The notes beneath the pieces are model-generated. The model had not been told where the DNA came from. It did no database searches and saw only the letters and a list, made by a program, of their open reading frames with translations. Source: CAYUJH01 sp964394585 (GTDB lineage: Bacteria > Bacteroidota > Bacteroidia > Cytophagales > Flammeovirgaceae). From it: a DNA stretch of 24,420 bases. Of the stretch, positions 1 through 9,300 are shown piece by piece. A program made the position numbers and the translations under genes. How positions within the stretch are numbered: the stretch's first letter is position 1; each line of letters starts with the position of its first letter. The stretch spans positions 1-24,420 of the forward strand of contig CAYMYI010000061.1 in the NCBI GenBank assembly GCA_964394585.1. Direction: 5' to 3'.

Positions 1-1457
1 AAAACGGGAGAGAGGTTTGGCTTCAGGCCAGTTATAATCCTATTAAAGATGATGAAGGAAACCTCATCAAAGTAGCAAAATATGCCCAAGATATTACCGA
101 GTTTAAAGTAGCATTCAATGCGCTAAGTAAGTTCTTAGAAGAACTCAAAAAAGGGAATTTAAATGCTACGCTAGAGTTAGGAGATATTTCCCTCAGCGGT
201 GATATCGCCGAGATGATTCGCAACAATCAACAAATGCGCGATACCATCCAAAGTATCGTTTCTGAGGTGAATAATGTGGTGCAAACCGCAGGAAAGCAAG
301 GTAAACTTTCGGCTCGTTTAACCATCGAAAGTGCCGAAGGCTCGTGGAAAGAACTCGTAGAAGCCATCAACGAGTTACTAGAATCTATCTATAAACCACT
401 ACTCGATGTAAACAAAACGGTTACTGCACTTTCTGAAGGAGACCTCACCCAACGCTTTGAAGCGGAAGCCGCCGGCGATATCCAGAATATGGGCGAGTCG
501 CTCAATAGAGCACTCAACAGTTTGCAGCAGTTACTCCTCGAAATCGAAAAAGAATCTACCGTAGTAGATACCGCTGCCGAGCAAATGCTAGACAAAGCTA
601 CTGGCATGGAGAAAAATACGCAGATTGTGGTTACAGAGATTCAATCGATTAATGAAGGTATGATTGAACAAGTAGCACGAACTGACGAGTCGTCTCGGTT
701 TGTAGAAGGAATTTTAAAGACCTCTGAGAGTACCGGCGAAAAAGCCGATGTAATTAACAGTTCGGCTGAACTTGGTGTGCAAAACTCTCAAAGCGGTATG
801 AACATCGTGAAGAAGTTGGTCGAAAACATGAATGAAATTGCAGATTCGGCTACCTCAACGGCAAGTTCAATCCATATTCTAACAGAGCGTTCCGAAGAAA
901 TTTCTCGCACCCTGAACGTAATTACCGACATTGCTTCACAAACAAACCTACTCGCCCTAAACGCTGCCATTGAAGCCGCCCGCGCCGGCGATGCCGGGCG
1001 TGGTTTTGCCGTAGTAGCAGAGGAAATCCGCAAGCTCGCAGAAGACTCTCGGAAGTCGGCAGTGGGTATCGAACGGGTAATCCAAGACGTACAGAAAGAC
1101 GTATCGATTGCTTCAAAAGCCATCGATAAAATGGAAGGTAGCGTAAAAAATGGAAACTCAGCTACCCAAGAAGTAAGTAGCGTGTTCCAATACATCTTGA
1201 CCTCTAGCCAAGAGACGCTATCCATTTCTAAAGAAGTAGTACGCGCTACCAAAGAGCAGCAAAACTCCATTGCTTCGGTAGTGAAAAACATCGAGAAAAT
1301 TGTGGTAGTATCGGAAGAAACTGCTGCCGGTACTAAAAACGTATCCAAATCGGCAGATGACCTTAGCAACTCAATGCGCGACATTACAAGCACAAGTCAA
1401 AACCTTGCAGAAGTTGCCGGTAAACTCAAAAAGGAGATAGCCAAATTTAAACTCTAA
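1..1457 (+). CDS. Methyl-accepting chemotaxis protein, PAS + poly-HAMP, 5' end missing
   Basis: This is the sensory transducer that feeds the chemotaxis operon; it enters from the left edge and reads in frame from base 3. The first visible residues (REVWLQASYNPI..., ending KYAQDIT) are the C-terminal part of a PAS domain of the kind found in soluble MCPs. Three HAMP-like units follow, each with a GxL-type motif (KKGNLNATL, KQGKLSARL, SEGDLTQRF). Then comes the coiled-coil signalling domain with the conserved hairpin tip and flank (SQTNLLALNAAIEAARAG, then GRGFAVVAEEIRKLAE). No membrane segment is visible in the part present, so a cytoplasmic or redox-sensing receptor is plausible, but the N-terminus is outside the window. 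The C-terminus lacks an NWETF-like CheR-docking tail. The first internal ATG, at 213, lies inside the first HAMP-like unit and is not the real start. CheW follows after 63 bases. Confidence 0.93.
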   Translation, partial: NGREVWLQASYNPIKDDEGNLIKVAKYAQDITEFKVAFNALSKFLEELKKGNLNATLELGDISLSGDIAEMIRNNQQMRDTIQSIVSEVNNVVQTAGKQGKLSARLTIESAEGSWKELVEAINELLESIYKPLLDVNKTVTALSEGDLTQRFEAEAAGDIQNMGESLNRALNSLQQLLLEIEKESTVVDTAAEQMLDKATGMEKNTQIVVTEIQSINEGMIEQVARTDESSRFVEGILKTSESTGEKADVINSSAELGVQNSQSGMNIVKKLVENMNEIADSATSTASSIHILTERSEEISRTLNVITDIASQTNLLALNAAIEAARAGDAGRGFAVVAEEIRKLAEDSRKSAVGIERVIQDVQKDVSIASKAIDKMEGSVKNGNSATQEVSSVFQYILTSSQETLSISKEVVRATKEQQNSIASVVKNIEKIVVVSEETAAGTKNVSKSADDLSNSMRDITSTSQNLAEVAGKLKKEIAKFKL

Positions 1458-1520
1458 GCGTTTGCTTCACAGCATTCACGTTTAAAGAGGTACACCTATT
1501 TACGTACAAACACAACTTCT

Positions 1521-2042
1521 ATGGCAGAACGTACAGAATCATCGCAAATACAACCTGTAGAGAAGGAAAACGCCTCTCCTTCTCTGCAAATTATTGTTTT
1601 TAAATTAGGGCAAGAAGAATATGGGCTAATGATTGACCAAATCAAAGAGGTGGTTATTACGCCCACTATTGCCAAAGTGCCGCTCACTCCTTCTTACATA
1701 AAAGGAGTGGCAAATATCCGGGGCGAAATCTTAGCCATTGTAGACCTCGAAGAGAAATTTGGATTGGTACAACCTGAAGAAGCGCAAGCAGAACCACTAC
1801 AGAAAATGTACTCCCTTGTAGTGGAAGACGAAAAAATGAACATGGCGATTTTAGTGCGAGAGGTTCCTAATACACTCACGGTGCGCAAAGCCGATATCGA
1901 CGAATCGCCAAATCTAATTGCACGCCAGCCCAACCAAAAGAACTACATTAAAGGAATCGTGAAACTCGCCGATCGGATTGTAATCTTAATTGATATCTAC
2001 AGTGTAATTGATAAAGGAGACATCACAAATGCTATTCAGTAA
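1521..2042 (+). CDS. cheW: CheW chemotaxis coupling protein
   Basis: Scaffold protein of 173 residues that links the receptor hairpin tip to the kinase CheA in the signalling array. An N-terminal tail of about 20 residues, rich in Glu and Ser, precedes a single CheW domain. The domain is recognisable from IIVFKLGQEEYGLMIDQIKEV, the segment around VPLTPSYIKGVANIRGEILAIVDLEEKFGL, and the closing IKGIVKLADRIVILIDI. The length is normal for a single-domain CheW. The gene lies 63 bases after the MCP and 52 bases before the CheY-like gene on the same strand, so co-transcription is likely. There is no Shine-Dalgarno sequence, as expected in Bacteroidetes. Confidence 0.93.
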   Translation: MAERTESSQIQPVEKENASPSLQIIVFKLGQEEYGLMIDQIKEVVITPTIAKVPLTPSYIKGVANIRGEILAIVDLEEKFGLVQPEEAQAEPLQKMYSLVVEDEKMNMAILVREVPNTLTVRKADIDESPNLIARQPNQKNYIKGIVKLADRIVILIDIYSVIDKGDITNAIQ

Positions 2043-2094
2043 ATTTTATTCATCTCAATACATATACTCTAACAACCTTAAATACTAAAATAAA

Positions 2095-2463
2095 ATGGGG
2101 AAAAAAGTGCTTATTGTCGACGACTCGCTCTACATGCGCACCATCATTAAAGATGCACTAGTAGAAAAGGGATACGAAGTAGTAGGGCAAGCCGCCAATG
2201 GAGAGTCTGCTATCGATATGGCAATCGATTTGCAGCCTGATATTATCACGCTTGATAACATTTTGCCTGATATGCTCGGATTAGATATTTTAAAAACCTT
2301 AAAAGAGGAAGAAATTGAATCGAAAATTGTGATGATTAGCGCCGTGGGACAGCAGTCGGTAGTCGATGAAGGGCTACGCTTAGGACTTGATGAATACATT
2401 GTTAAACCGTTTACCTCAGAACAATTGGTAGAAACACTCGATAAAGTGCTTAGCAAAATGTAG
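2095..2463 (+). CDS. cheY: CheY-like single-domain response regulator
   Basis: Receiver domain of 122 residues with no output domain; it is the likely phosphoryl acceptor from the neighbouring CheA. The full receiver set is present: acidic pair D9-D10 in VLIVDDS, phospho-acceptor D54 in IITLDNILPDMLGLD, switch S82 in VMISAVG, and K104-P105 in YIVKPF with the aromatic Y101 just before. The ATG follows a very A-rich leader (ctaaaataaaatg), a common Bacteroidetes arrangement in place of a Shine-Dalgarno. No flagellar genes are visible and this phylum normally lacks flagella, so the target is probably not FliM. Control of gliding or surface movement is possible, but nothing in the window shows it. 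Confidence 0.92.
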   Translation: MGKKVLIVDDSLYMRTIIKDALVEKGYEVVGQAANGESAIDMAIDLQPDIITLDNILPDMLGLDILKTLKEEEIESKIVMISAVGQQSVVDEGLRLGLDEYIVKPFTSEQLVETLDKVLSKM

Positions 2464-2489
2464 CGAATCTTTCAGAATGAAATGAACCC

Positions 2490-4262
2490 ATGAACCGGCA
2501 AGAAGACGAACTCAAACAAATTTTCTTGGCAGAAGCTTCTGATAATTATGAGGAGTTAAACCGCCTTTTTACTGCATTGGAAAAAAACCATGCAGATAAA
2601 AGTGCCATCGAAGAAGTGTTTCGTATTACGCATACGCTAAAGGCTAATGCCGCCGCGATGGGGTTCGATAGCATTGCCGATTTATCGCACGTATTAGAGG
2701 ATATATTTAGCCTGATTAAAATGGGTAATATGGTGCTCGACACCAAAACCTTTAACGAGCTATTTAAAGCAAACGATAAACTTGGCGACTTACTCGAAGG
2801 AATCCGGCAAGAGAAAAAGGTGGCATATAAAGGGATGCTCACCAAACTGAAGGTGATTCTTCGGAATGCAAAAGGTACTTCAGCTGAGGAAAACCCTACA
2901 CCAAGTACAGAGGCAAAAGAAGAACCTGCTCCCCAAAAAGGTGAGGTAGGTTTAGAAAATTTCGCAACTGAAACAGAAGAACTTCACTCCTCCCCACCCG
3001 AAGAGGCGCCTATTCAACAAACGCAAATTGCCTTTTCCGATTTAGTACAAGTGCCTGTTAAAAAACTAGATGCCCTGCTCAACCTCGTAAGTGAACTTGC
3101 CATCGAAAAAGATCGGCTGCTCGCCAATAGTGCACAAGCCGGCAGAGCCAACGAATTTGCCGCACTCAACCGCATTACCTCCGATTTACAGTACTCTGTA
3201 ATGGGTGTTCGCTTAGTACAGGTCAGTGTACTATTTCAAAAATTTCACCGCATTGTGCGCGATGTAGCCAAACTTGAAAATAAACAGGTGAACTTGGTGC
3301 TCGAAGGAACTGACATTGAGATTGACCGAAACGTGCTACAAATTATCAGCGATTCTATGGTGCATCTTGTCCGCAATGCGGTAAGCCATGGCATTGAACT
3401 GCCAACCGAGCGAGCAAAAGCGGCCAAGTCGCCAGAAGGCACTATTACCCTCCGTGCTTCCAACGAAAAAGATAACGTCATCATCACAGTGAAAGACGAT
3501 GGCAAGGGAATTAACCCTTCAATTATTCGCAAGAAAGTGATAGAGAAAGGACTTGCCCAACCTGAATTGTTGCAACAGCTCCCTGACGAGTCGATCATTA
3601 AGTACATTTTTGAACCAGGGTTTTCTAGTGCCGAAAGTGTTACGGCAGTATCGGGCAGAGGAGTCGGTATGGATGTAGTACGCCGCGTAACAGAAGCCAT
3701 TGGAGGCAAAGTGAGTATCAAATCTGAAATTGGGCAGGGTACAGTAATACAGCTTTCGCTCCCCTCTTCCATGGCAGTGAAAAGCGCCTTGCTGTTTGAG
3801 CTTGCTACCGCAGAATTTTGCATTCCACTTTCGTTTACCGAAGCTGTAATTTCCGTTTCTAAATCGCAAATTCATAAGGTAGGCAATGGGTTGGTAACTT
3901 CGCACTTAGAACAAACCATTCCTGTGGTATTCCTAAAAGATTTGTTTAGAGTACAAACGTTAGAAGAGCTTCAGGAAACCAATGCCATCCAGCGAGGGCT
4001 AGCCCATATTGCTTCAAATGATAAGGTTCATATTATTGTGGTTTCGGTTGAAGGCAAAATGTTAGGGTTCGTGGTCGATAAGCTCTTACAACAAAAAGAA
4101 ATTATTGAAAAACCTCTTGCCCCACCGGTAGAAAACATTCACTTTATCAGTGGAGCTACCATTCTTGGGAACGGGAATGTATGCTTAGTACTCGATGTCC
4201 CCGACATTGCCGATTTTTTATTTAATCCGGTTCAAGTCGGCAAACTTGCCCCCGTAGTATAA
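2490..4262 (+). CDS. cheA: CheA chemotaxis histidine kinase without a P2 domain
   Basis: Hybrid-less CheA of 590 residues. Domains in order: HPt/P1 at about 5-105 with phosphorylated H48 in RITHTLKANAAAMGF (the usual Gly after Lys is Ala); an acidic, Pro-rich linker at about 125-180; P3 dimerisation helices at about 182-255 (LDALLNLVSELAIEKDRL); the HATPase domain at about 258-428 with N-box LVRNAVSHGIE, G1 box DDGKGI (about 336-341) and G2 box GRGVGMD (about 389-395); and a C-terminal CheW-like P5 domain. No CheY/CheB-docking P2 domain can be recognised between P1 and P3, so the protein is shorter than the usual 650-700 residues. The ATG is 26 bases after the CheY stop; an earlier ATG at 2482 opens only a three-codon frame. 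Confidence 0.93.
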   Translation: MNRQEDELKQIFLAEASDNYEELNRLFTALEKNHADKSAIEEVFRITHTLKANAAAMGFDSIADLSHVLEDIFSLIKMGNMVLDTKTFNELFKANDKLGDLLEGIRQEKKVAYKGMLTKLKVILRNAKGTSAEENPTPSTEAKEEPAPQKGEVGLENFATETEELHSSPPEEAPIQQTQIAFSDLVQVPVKKLDALLNLVSELAIEKDRLLANSAQAGRANEFAALNRITSDLQYSVMGVRLVQVSVLFQKFHRIVRDVAKLENKQVNLVLEGTDIEIDRNVLQIISDSMVHLVRNAVSHGIELPTERAKAAKSPEGTITLRASNEKDNVIITVKDDGKGINPSIIRKKVIEKGLAQPELLQQLPDESIIKYIFEPGFSSAESVTAVSGRGVGMDVVRRVTEAIGGKVSIKSEIGQGTVIQLSLPSSMAVKSALLFELATAEFCIPLSFTEAVISVSKSQIHKVGNGLVTSHLEQTIPVVFLKDLFRVQTLEELQETNAIQRGLAHIASNDKVHIIVVSVEGKMLGFVVDKLLQQKEIIEKPLAPPVENIHFISGATILGNGNVCLVLDVPDIADFLFNPVQVGKLAPVV

Positions 4263-4293
4263 CCTTTTTTTTTGAACTAAGACTCTCTTGAAC

Positions 4294-4968
4294 ATGAATG
4301 CTTCGCTTAACCCTATCGATATAAATTTACTTACGGATATAACACAAATTGCCGTACAAAACATCGCTAATGCATTGCACGGTCTACTTCGGGATGAAAT
4401 CGTTGTAAAAAATTGGCTTTTTGATAGCACAGCAATCCAAAAGGCGCTCGAATCTTCCCAAATATATCCTCCTACCGCAGAACAAACTGTATTGTACACC
4501 CAAATTGTAGGCGAACTTAAAGGGAATACATACCTGATTGTTCCGGCAGCTGCCGAAGATAAAATCTGCGAAAAGCTCCTTCCCGCTAGCGTATTGGGGC
4601 AATCCGAAATGCGCGAAGGGGTACTCTTAGAAATGGATAATATTATCATCGCCGCCTTGGTTACAAAATTTGCTAATCTACTGAGTATTAGCGACGTCCA
4701 CGGGTATGTACCTAACTATCATAAAAAAACGCCTGTTTCAATAAGTGAAGAACTAAAAGCACAATCAATCGCCTATTCCTTTATGGTGGAAATGAAAGCG
4801 TTTAAAAAAGATGTATCGTTCACACTGATTGTATCCATAGATAACTCGCTGCTCACGCTTATCGAAAGCTTCAACCGCGATAACAGTTTTGTAGGGAAAG
4901 AAAAGGAAGGAGAGGATTCTTCTTCGAAAGGCGTTTCGAAAATGTTTAAAAAACTGTTTCAAATCTAA
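4294..4968 (+). CDS. CheC/CheX-like CheY-P phosphatase, one active-site motif degenerate
   Basis: Probable CheC-family protein of 224 residues that would dephosphorylate CheY-P. CheC proteins normally carry two pseudo-symmetric ExxN motifs. The second is kept here: E113 and N116 in LLEMDNIIIA, followed by P140, about the right distance away. At the first, in LTDITQIAVQNIANAL, the aligned positions are D15 and Q18, so that site is probably weak or dead. The middle segment (VGELKGNTYLIVPAAAED) matches the family's beta-strand region. A charged, Lys/Ser-rich tail of about 30 residues ends in KMFKKLFQI and could be an amphipathic anchor. I start at the ATG at 4294, not the in-frame TTG at 4288. 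It is the last gene of the chemotaxis operon, 31 bases after cheA. Confidence 0.72.
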   Translation: MNASLNPIDINLLTDITQIAVQNIANALHGLLRDEIVVKNWLFDSTAIQKALESSQIYPPTAEQTVLYTQIVGELKGNTYLIVPAAAEDKICEKLLPASVLGQSEMREGVLLEMDNIIIAALVTKFANLLSISDVHGYVPNYHKKTPVSISEELKAQSIAYSFMVEMKAFKKDVSFTLIVSIDNSLLTLIESFNRDNSFVGKEKEGEDSSSKGVSKMFKKLFQI

Positions 4969-4969
4969 A

Positions 4970-5000
4970 AAGCCCTCCTAACAAAATGTCAGAAGGGCTT
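4970..5000. terminator. Bidirectional terminator between cheC-like gene and amidohydrolase
   Basis: The arms AAGCCCTCCT (4970-4979) and AGAAGGGCTT (4991-5000) pair with one mismatch around an 11-base loop. Read on the minus strand, the stem is followed by a T-rich run (ttttagattt), so it best terminates the leftward amidohydrolase operon. On the plus strand it lies directly after the stop of the last chemotaxis gene and may serve both convergent units. Confidence 0.75.
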
Positions 5001-5024
5001 CTGTAATCAAGAACTATAGATAAG

Positions 5025-6338
5025 TTATTTCTGCGATTCGTACTTCTCTTTGTATTTTTCGTACAAACGCTGCTGCATTGCCGGGATAGTTACCGCACGT
5101 CCATCAATAAAAATGTGTTCCATGTTGTTGCCCAACATATCGAGCGCATCGCCAGAAGAAACAAACAACGTAGCACTTTTTCCTTTTTCCAATGTCCCGT
5201 ACTGCCCATCAATGCGCAATATCTTTGCAGCATTTGAGGTGATAAGTTGCAACGCTTCTTCTCTGTCTAAATCGCCGTGGGTGGCTGTAGTACCTGCATA
5301 AAACGGTAGATTTCTTGCATTTGAAACCCCATCGTACGATAACGCCACCGTAATACCTGCTTTATGAAGCATTGCGGGCAAGCGGTAGGGCAAATCATAG
5401 TCTTCATGGCGGCGACCAGGCAAACGGTGCACATCGGCAACTACTACCGGAATTTCGTTTTCTTTTAAAAAGTCGCGAACATGATAGGCATCTTCAGCGC
5501 CAACCACTACAATGTGTGCTACTCCATGTTTCTGAGCAAATTTTACACTTTCAACAATTTCACGCGCTTCATCTACATGAATGTGAAGAGCTTTTGTGCC
5601 CTCTAATAAACCGAGCATTGCCTCCATTTTCAGGTTTTCCTTCGCAGGTGTTCCTGCAGCTTTATAAGCCTTTGTATCTTCAAAAGCTTGTTCGAGTGCG
5701 CGTACCGTTTCTTCGTACTGCGTGTTCTTGGTTCGGTTAACTGTTCCGGTGTTCCAATCGTAGCTATTTCGGAAACGGCTTGGCCAATTCAAATGGATGG
5801 CATCGTCCATTTTTACCGCCGCATCTTCCCAATTCCAGGCATCTAATTGTACCACTGACGAAGAACCTGATACCAACCCACCTTGTGGCGTAGTCTGCGC
5901 CATAAGTATCCCGTTAAACCGCATGGTAGGAATTAACTCAGAATCGGTATTGTAAGAAATAATCGAACGCACATTAGGGTTTACTCCTCCGGTTTCGTCG
6001 TTATCGACAGTGGCACGCACTGCGGCAATTTCAACCAGTCCTAAGTCGGTAGAGGGAATAATAAAGCCAGGATAGATGTGTTTACCATCGAGCCGAACGG
6101 CTTCATATTGCGATAAATCACCGGTGAAAGCGTCTTCTGCAACTACTTCCGTTAGTTTACCATCGGCAAAAGCTACGGCAGCTTTTTCAATTACTTCGCC
6201 ATTGCCCAAATGAGCAGTGGCTCCCAACAAAACGATGGGCTTTTCTTGAGGCGCCCCCGGCGCGGGTACTTGTGCATATGCAATGGCATTACAACCGATT
6301 ATGCAGAGTGCCATCAATGCTATATGTAAGATTTTCAT
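5025..6338 (-). CDS. Exported amidohydrolase-like protein lacking the HxH motif
   Basis: Secreted protein of 437 residues related to the amidohydrolase (imidazolonepropionase-like) family. The N-terminal signal runs to about residue 22 (AYA-Q); an alternative lipobox-like IIGC ends at C16. The small N-terminal beta domain (KPIVLLGATAHLGNGEVI) and the C-terminal DGRAV strand of composite-domain amidohydrolases are present, as is the typical helix DREEALQLITSNAAKILRI. At the position where active members have HxH (PGxIDxHxH), this protein reads PGFIIPSTDLG, with S96 and D98 in place of the two His. H253 and H275 lie near where later ligands would be. Classical metal-dependent hydrolysis is therefore doubtful. 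It is the second gene of an operon, 51 bases after the 1011-residue paralogue. Substrate unknown. Confidence 0.82.
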   Translation of the reverse strand: MKILHIALMALCIIGCNAIAYAQVPAPGAPQEKPIVLLGATAHLGNGEVIEKAAVAFADGKLTEVVAEDAFTGDLSQYEAVRLDGKHIYPGFIIPSTDLGLVEIAAVRATVDNDETGGVNPNVRSIISYNTDSELIPTMRFNGILMAQTTPQGGLVSGSSSVVQLDAWNWEDAAVKMDDAIHLNWPSRFRNSYDWNTGTVNRTKNTQYEETVRALEQAFEDTKAYKAAGTPAKENLKMEAMLGLLEGTKALHIHVDEAREIVESVKFAQKHGVAHIVVVGAEDAYHVRDFLKENEIPVVVADVHRLPGRRHEDYDLPYRLPAMLHKAGITVALSYDGVSNARNLPFYAGTTATHGDLDREEALQLITSNAAKILRIDGQYGTLEKGKSATLFVSSGDALDMLGNNMEHIFIDGRAVTIPAMQQRLYEKYKEKYESQK

Positions 6339-6389
6339 AGGTTATACTATCTTTTGTTTAGGTTGATTTTTAACTGAATCGTACATTGA

Positions 6390-9300
6390 TTATTCCTCTC
6401 CGAGTACGCTGCCAAACTCGAGGTCGTCGCAGTGGAACATCTGTTGCATACGGCGCGAAGCCGGGCGAGTGCGCGCTCCATTCTTACCTGCCGTTTCCAT
6501 TTTCTGAATTAGCCGTGCACGTTCTTTGGCTATCATTTCACGCTTTTGCATATCTTCTTCTTTATCGAAATAGATACGCCCATCGATCAGTGTCTTCTCT
6601 ACTTTTGCATAAATTGAAAGCGGGTTATCGGTCCAAAGCACTAAATCTGCATCTTTTCCTACTTTCACGCTTCCCATGCGGTCATCGAGGTGGAGCATCT
6701 TTGCGGGGTTCAAGGTTACCATTTTCCAAGCCTCTTCTTGGCTCATCCCACCATACTTAACTGATTTTGCTGCTTCCTGATTTAAACGGCGTGCCATTTC
6801 GGCATCGTCGGAGTTAATTGCCGTGGTTACGCCTGCCATCGTCATGAGCATAGGGTTATACGGGATAGCGTAGCGTACCTCAAACTTATACGCCCACCAA
6901 TCGGCAAAGGTAGAGCCGGCAGCCCCATGAGCCGCCATTTTATCTGCTACTTTATACCCTTCCAAAATATGTGTGAATGTATTTACATTGAAATCAAACT
7001 TCTCGGCAACATGCATGAGCATGTTGATTTCCGACTGCACATAAGAATGACAGGAAATAAAGCGTTTTTTATTGATGATTTCCGCCATCGCTTCGAGCAT
7101 CAAATCGCGGCGCGGAGGGGTGACTGTGGTTTTATCTCTGGAAGAAAGCCCGTTATATTTCTTCCAAGCCTCGTCGTATTCTTTCGCACGCGTAAACCCA
7201 TCCATAAATACCTGTTCTACACCCATGCGAGTTTGAGGGTAACGAATAGACTGGCTGCTTCGCGAACGTTTCACGTTTTCGCCTAGGGCAAATTTGATAA
7301 AGCCATCGGCTCCTTGGATAATCATTTCTTCAGGAGTTGCCCCCCAGCGCAATTTTACCAACGCCGATTGACCCCCTACCGGGTTGGCAGAGCCGTGTAG
7401 CAACTGCGAAGCAGTAACACCTCCTGCCATTTGGCGATAAATGTTGATATCTTCTGAATTAACAACGTCGTTCATGCGGACCATCGAAGAGAACGTAGCC
7501 ACATCGTTAACCGAAGAGAGGGCAATGTGCGAGTGCTCATCGATAATACCGCTTGTTAGGTGTTTACCGGTAGCATCGATTACCGTGGCATTCGCATCGG
7601 AAAGGTTTTTACCTACTTTGCTTATTTTACCATCTTTTACCAGCACATCGGTTTCCTCTAAAATACCTTCTTCCTCGTTCGTCCATACTGTTGCATTTTT
7701 AAACAAATAGGTACCTTGTGTAGGTAGCTGCGCATTGCCGAAGGGCAAAAATGGATAGACAATTTCGGCGAGCTCGTCTAAATCGACCATTTCCATATCC
7801 TCGTTCTCTTTTTCATTACTTTCCAGAGCTTTGGTAAAGCTTGCTTGCCAATCGAACCAAGTACCATCTGGGCGTTGCCCTCTTCCTTTCATGCCTTTTC
7901 CTTCGAGCCACCCTGAAAGACGCACTTTTTCATCCTTTTTCTTATCGGGCTGATAGCTCAGGGTTAGTAAACTTCCACTAATTTCTGCTTTTACATCGAG
8001 TTTGGTAGAGTCGTTCACCACAAGTTTGAACTTATGTTTGCCCGGAGCACCGCTAATTTCGAGCGTATTTTGCTGCCCATCTACTTCAATGGAATACTCA
8101 CCCGATAGATCGGGGGCATCTTTATCTGCCATTACAAAGGGGCTACCTTGCACCCAGTTCTCGTAAATCACGGCATCGTTTGTAGTAAACAGATTATCCG
8201 ACGTGATAAGGAAATTAGCCACAGCGCCTGCTTTGATACTTCCTAACTGGTTCTCAACACCAAGCAATTGCGCAGGTGTATAGGTAAGGGCTTTCATGGC
8301 ATCTTGCTCGCTTAATCCATATTGCATGGCTTGGCGCAGGTTTTTCCACAATTCTGATTGTTTTTTAAGTCCTTCTGAAGTGATAGCGAAGGAAATCCCT
8401 GCATTTGCCAAACGTGCTAAGTTGGAGGGTGCTAATTCCCAATGCATCATGTCTTCCAAAGCAATATTGTTAGCATCGTACGGATCGGTTACATCAAACG
8501 CATCGGGGAAATTTACCGGAACAATTAAAGGCGCATTGGTCGCTTTGATAGCCTCGAGGCGCTGGTACTCATCGCCATTCCCACGGATGATGTACTGTAC
8601 GCCAAACTCGTCGCCTACTTTATCGGCACGGAGGATTTGAATCCACCCAGGGGCATCAAATACTTGTGGAAGCGATCGGTTCGCATTCCAAGCTTCGAGG
8701 GTAAGATCGCGGTATTCGTTATTAGGATTGCGGGCGTACCAATCGGCATCGAGGTAAGCCTGGCGCAACAAAGCGATATAGCCCATGCTCGACCAAGGGT
8801 AATCTTGCTGAGAAGTTCCCTTATCAAACGAATAATGAGCGGCTGCTTTCATTTTGAGAACCACCTCGTTTTCGGGCTTATCCGAAAGGGTAACTAAAGC
8901 GCCGGTACCTCTAGCAATGCCATCGCGGCGGGCAGTCATCACTGCGCCAAAGCCTGCTTCACGGTATCCTTTTGCAGTTTTCTCATTTTTCGAGAACTCT
9001 TCAACAGCATCGTAATGCGCCTTATTCGCGTCGTTTTGAGCATATGGACCTTCGGTTTTAGGGGTAATCTGCTCGCGCCGGCTCCAACGGTTGCCGCCAT
9101 CTCGTTTTACTTCAGGCAATCCGTAATCGCTATAAAGGTCAATCATCGAAGGGTAGATATACTTGCCCTTCAAGTCGATTTTGCGTGCACCTTCAGGGGC
9201 AGTTAGGTTAGTACCTACTGCTTCGATGGTACTCCCACGTACAATCATCGAGGCGTTTTCAAGCTTGGTTTGGTAGTCTACTTGGATAGTAGCATTCGTA

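Noticed and set aside
788..1393. 201-codon minus-strand frame inside the MCP gene
   Set aside because: It lies fully opposite a conserved signalling domain; its Ser/Thr-rich translation is what the antisense of such a gene gives.
3245..3823. 192-codon minus-strand frame inside cheA
   Set aside because: It is opposite the conserved ATPase domain and has no independent support.
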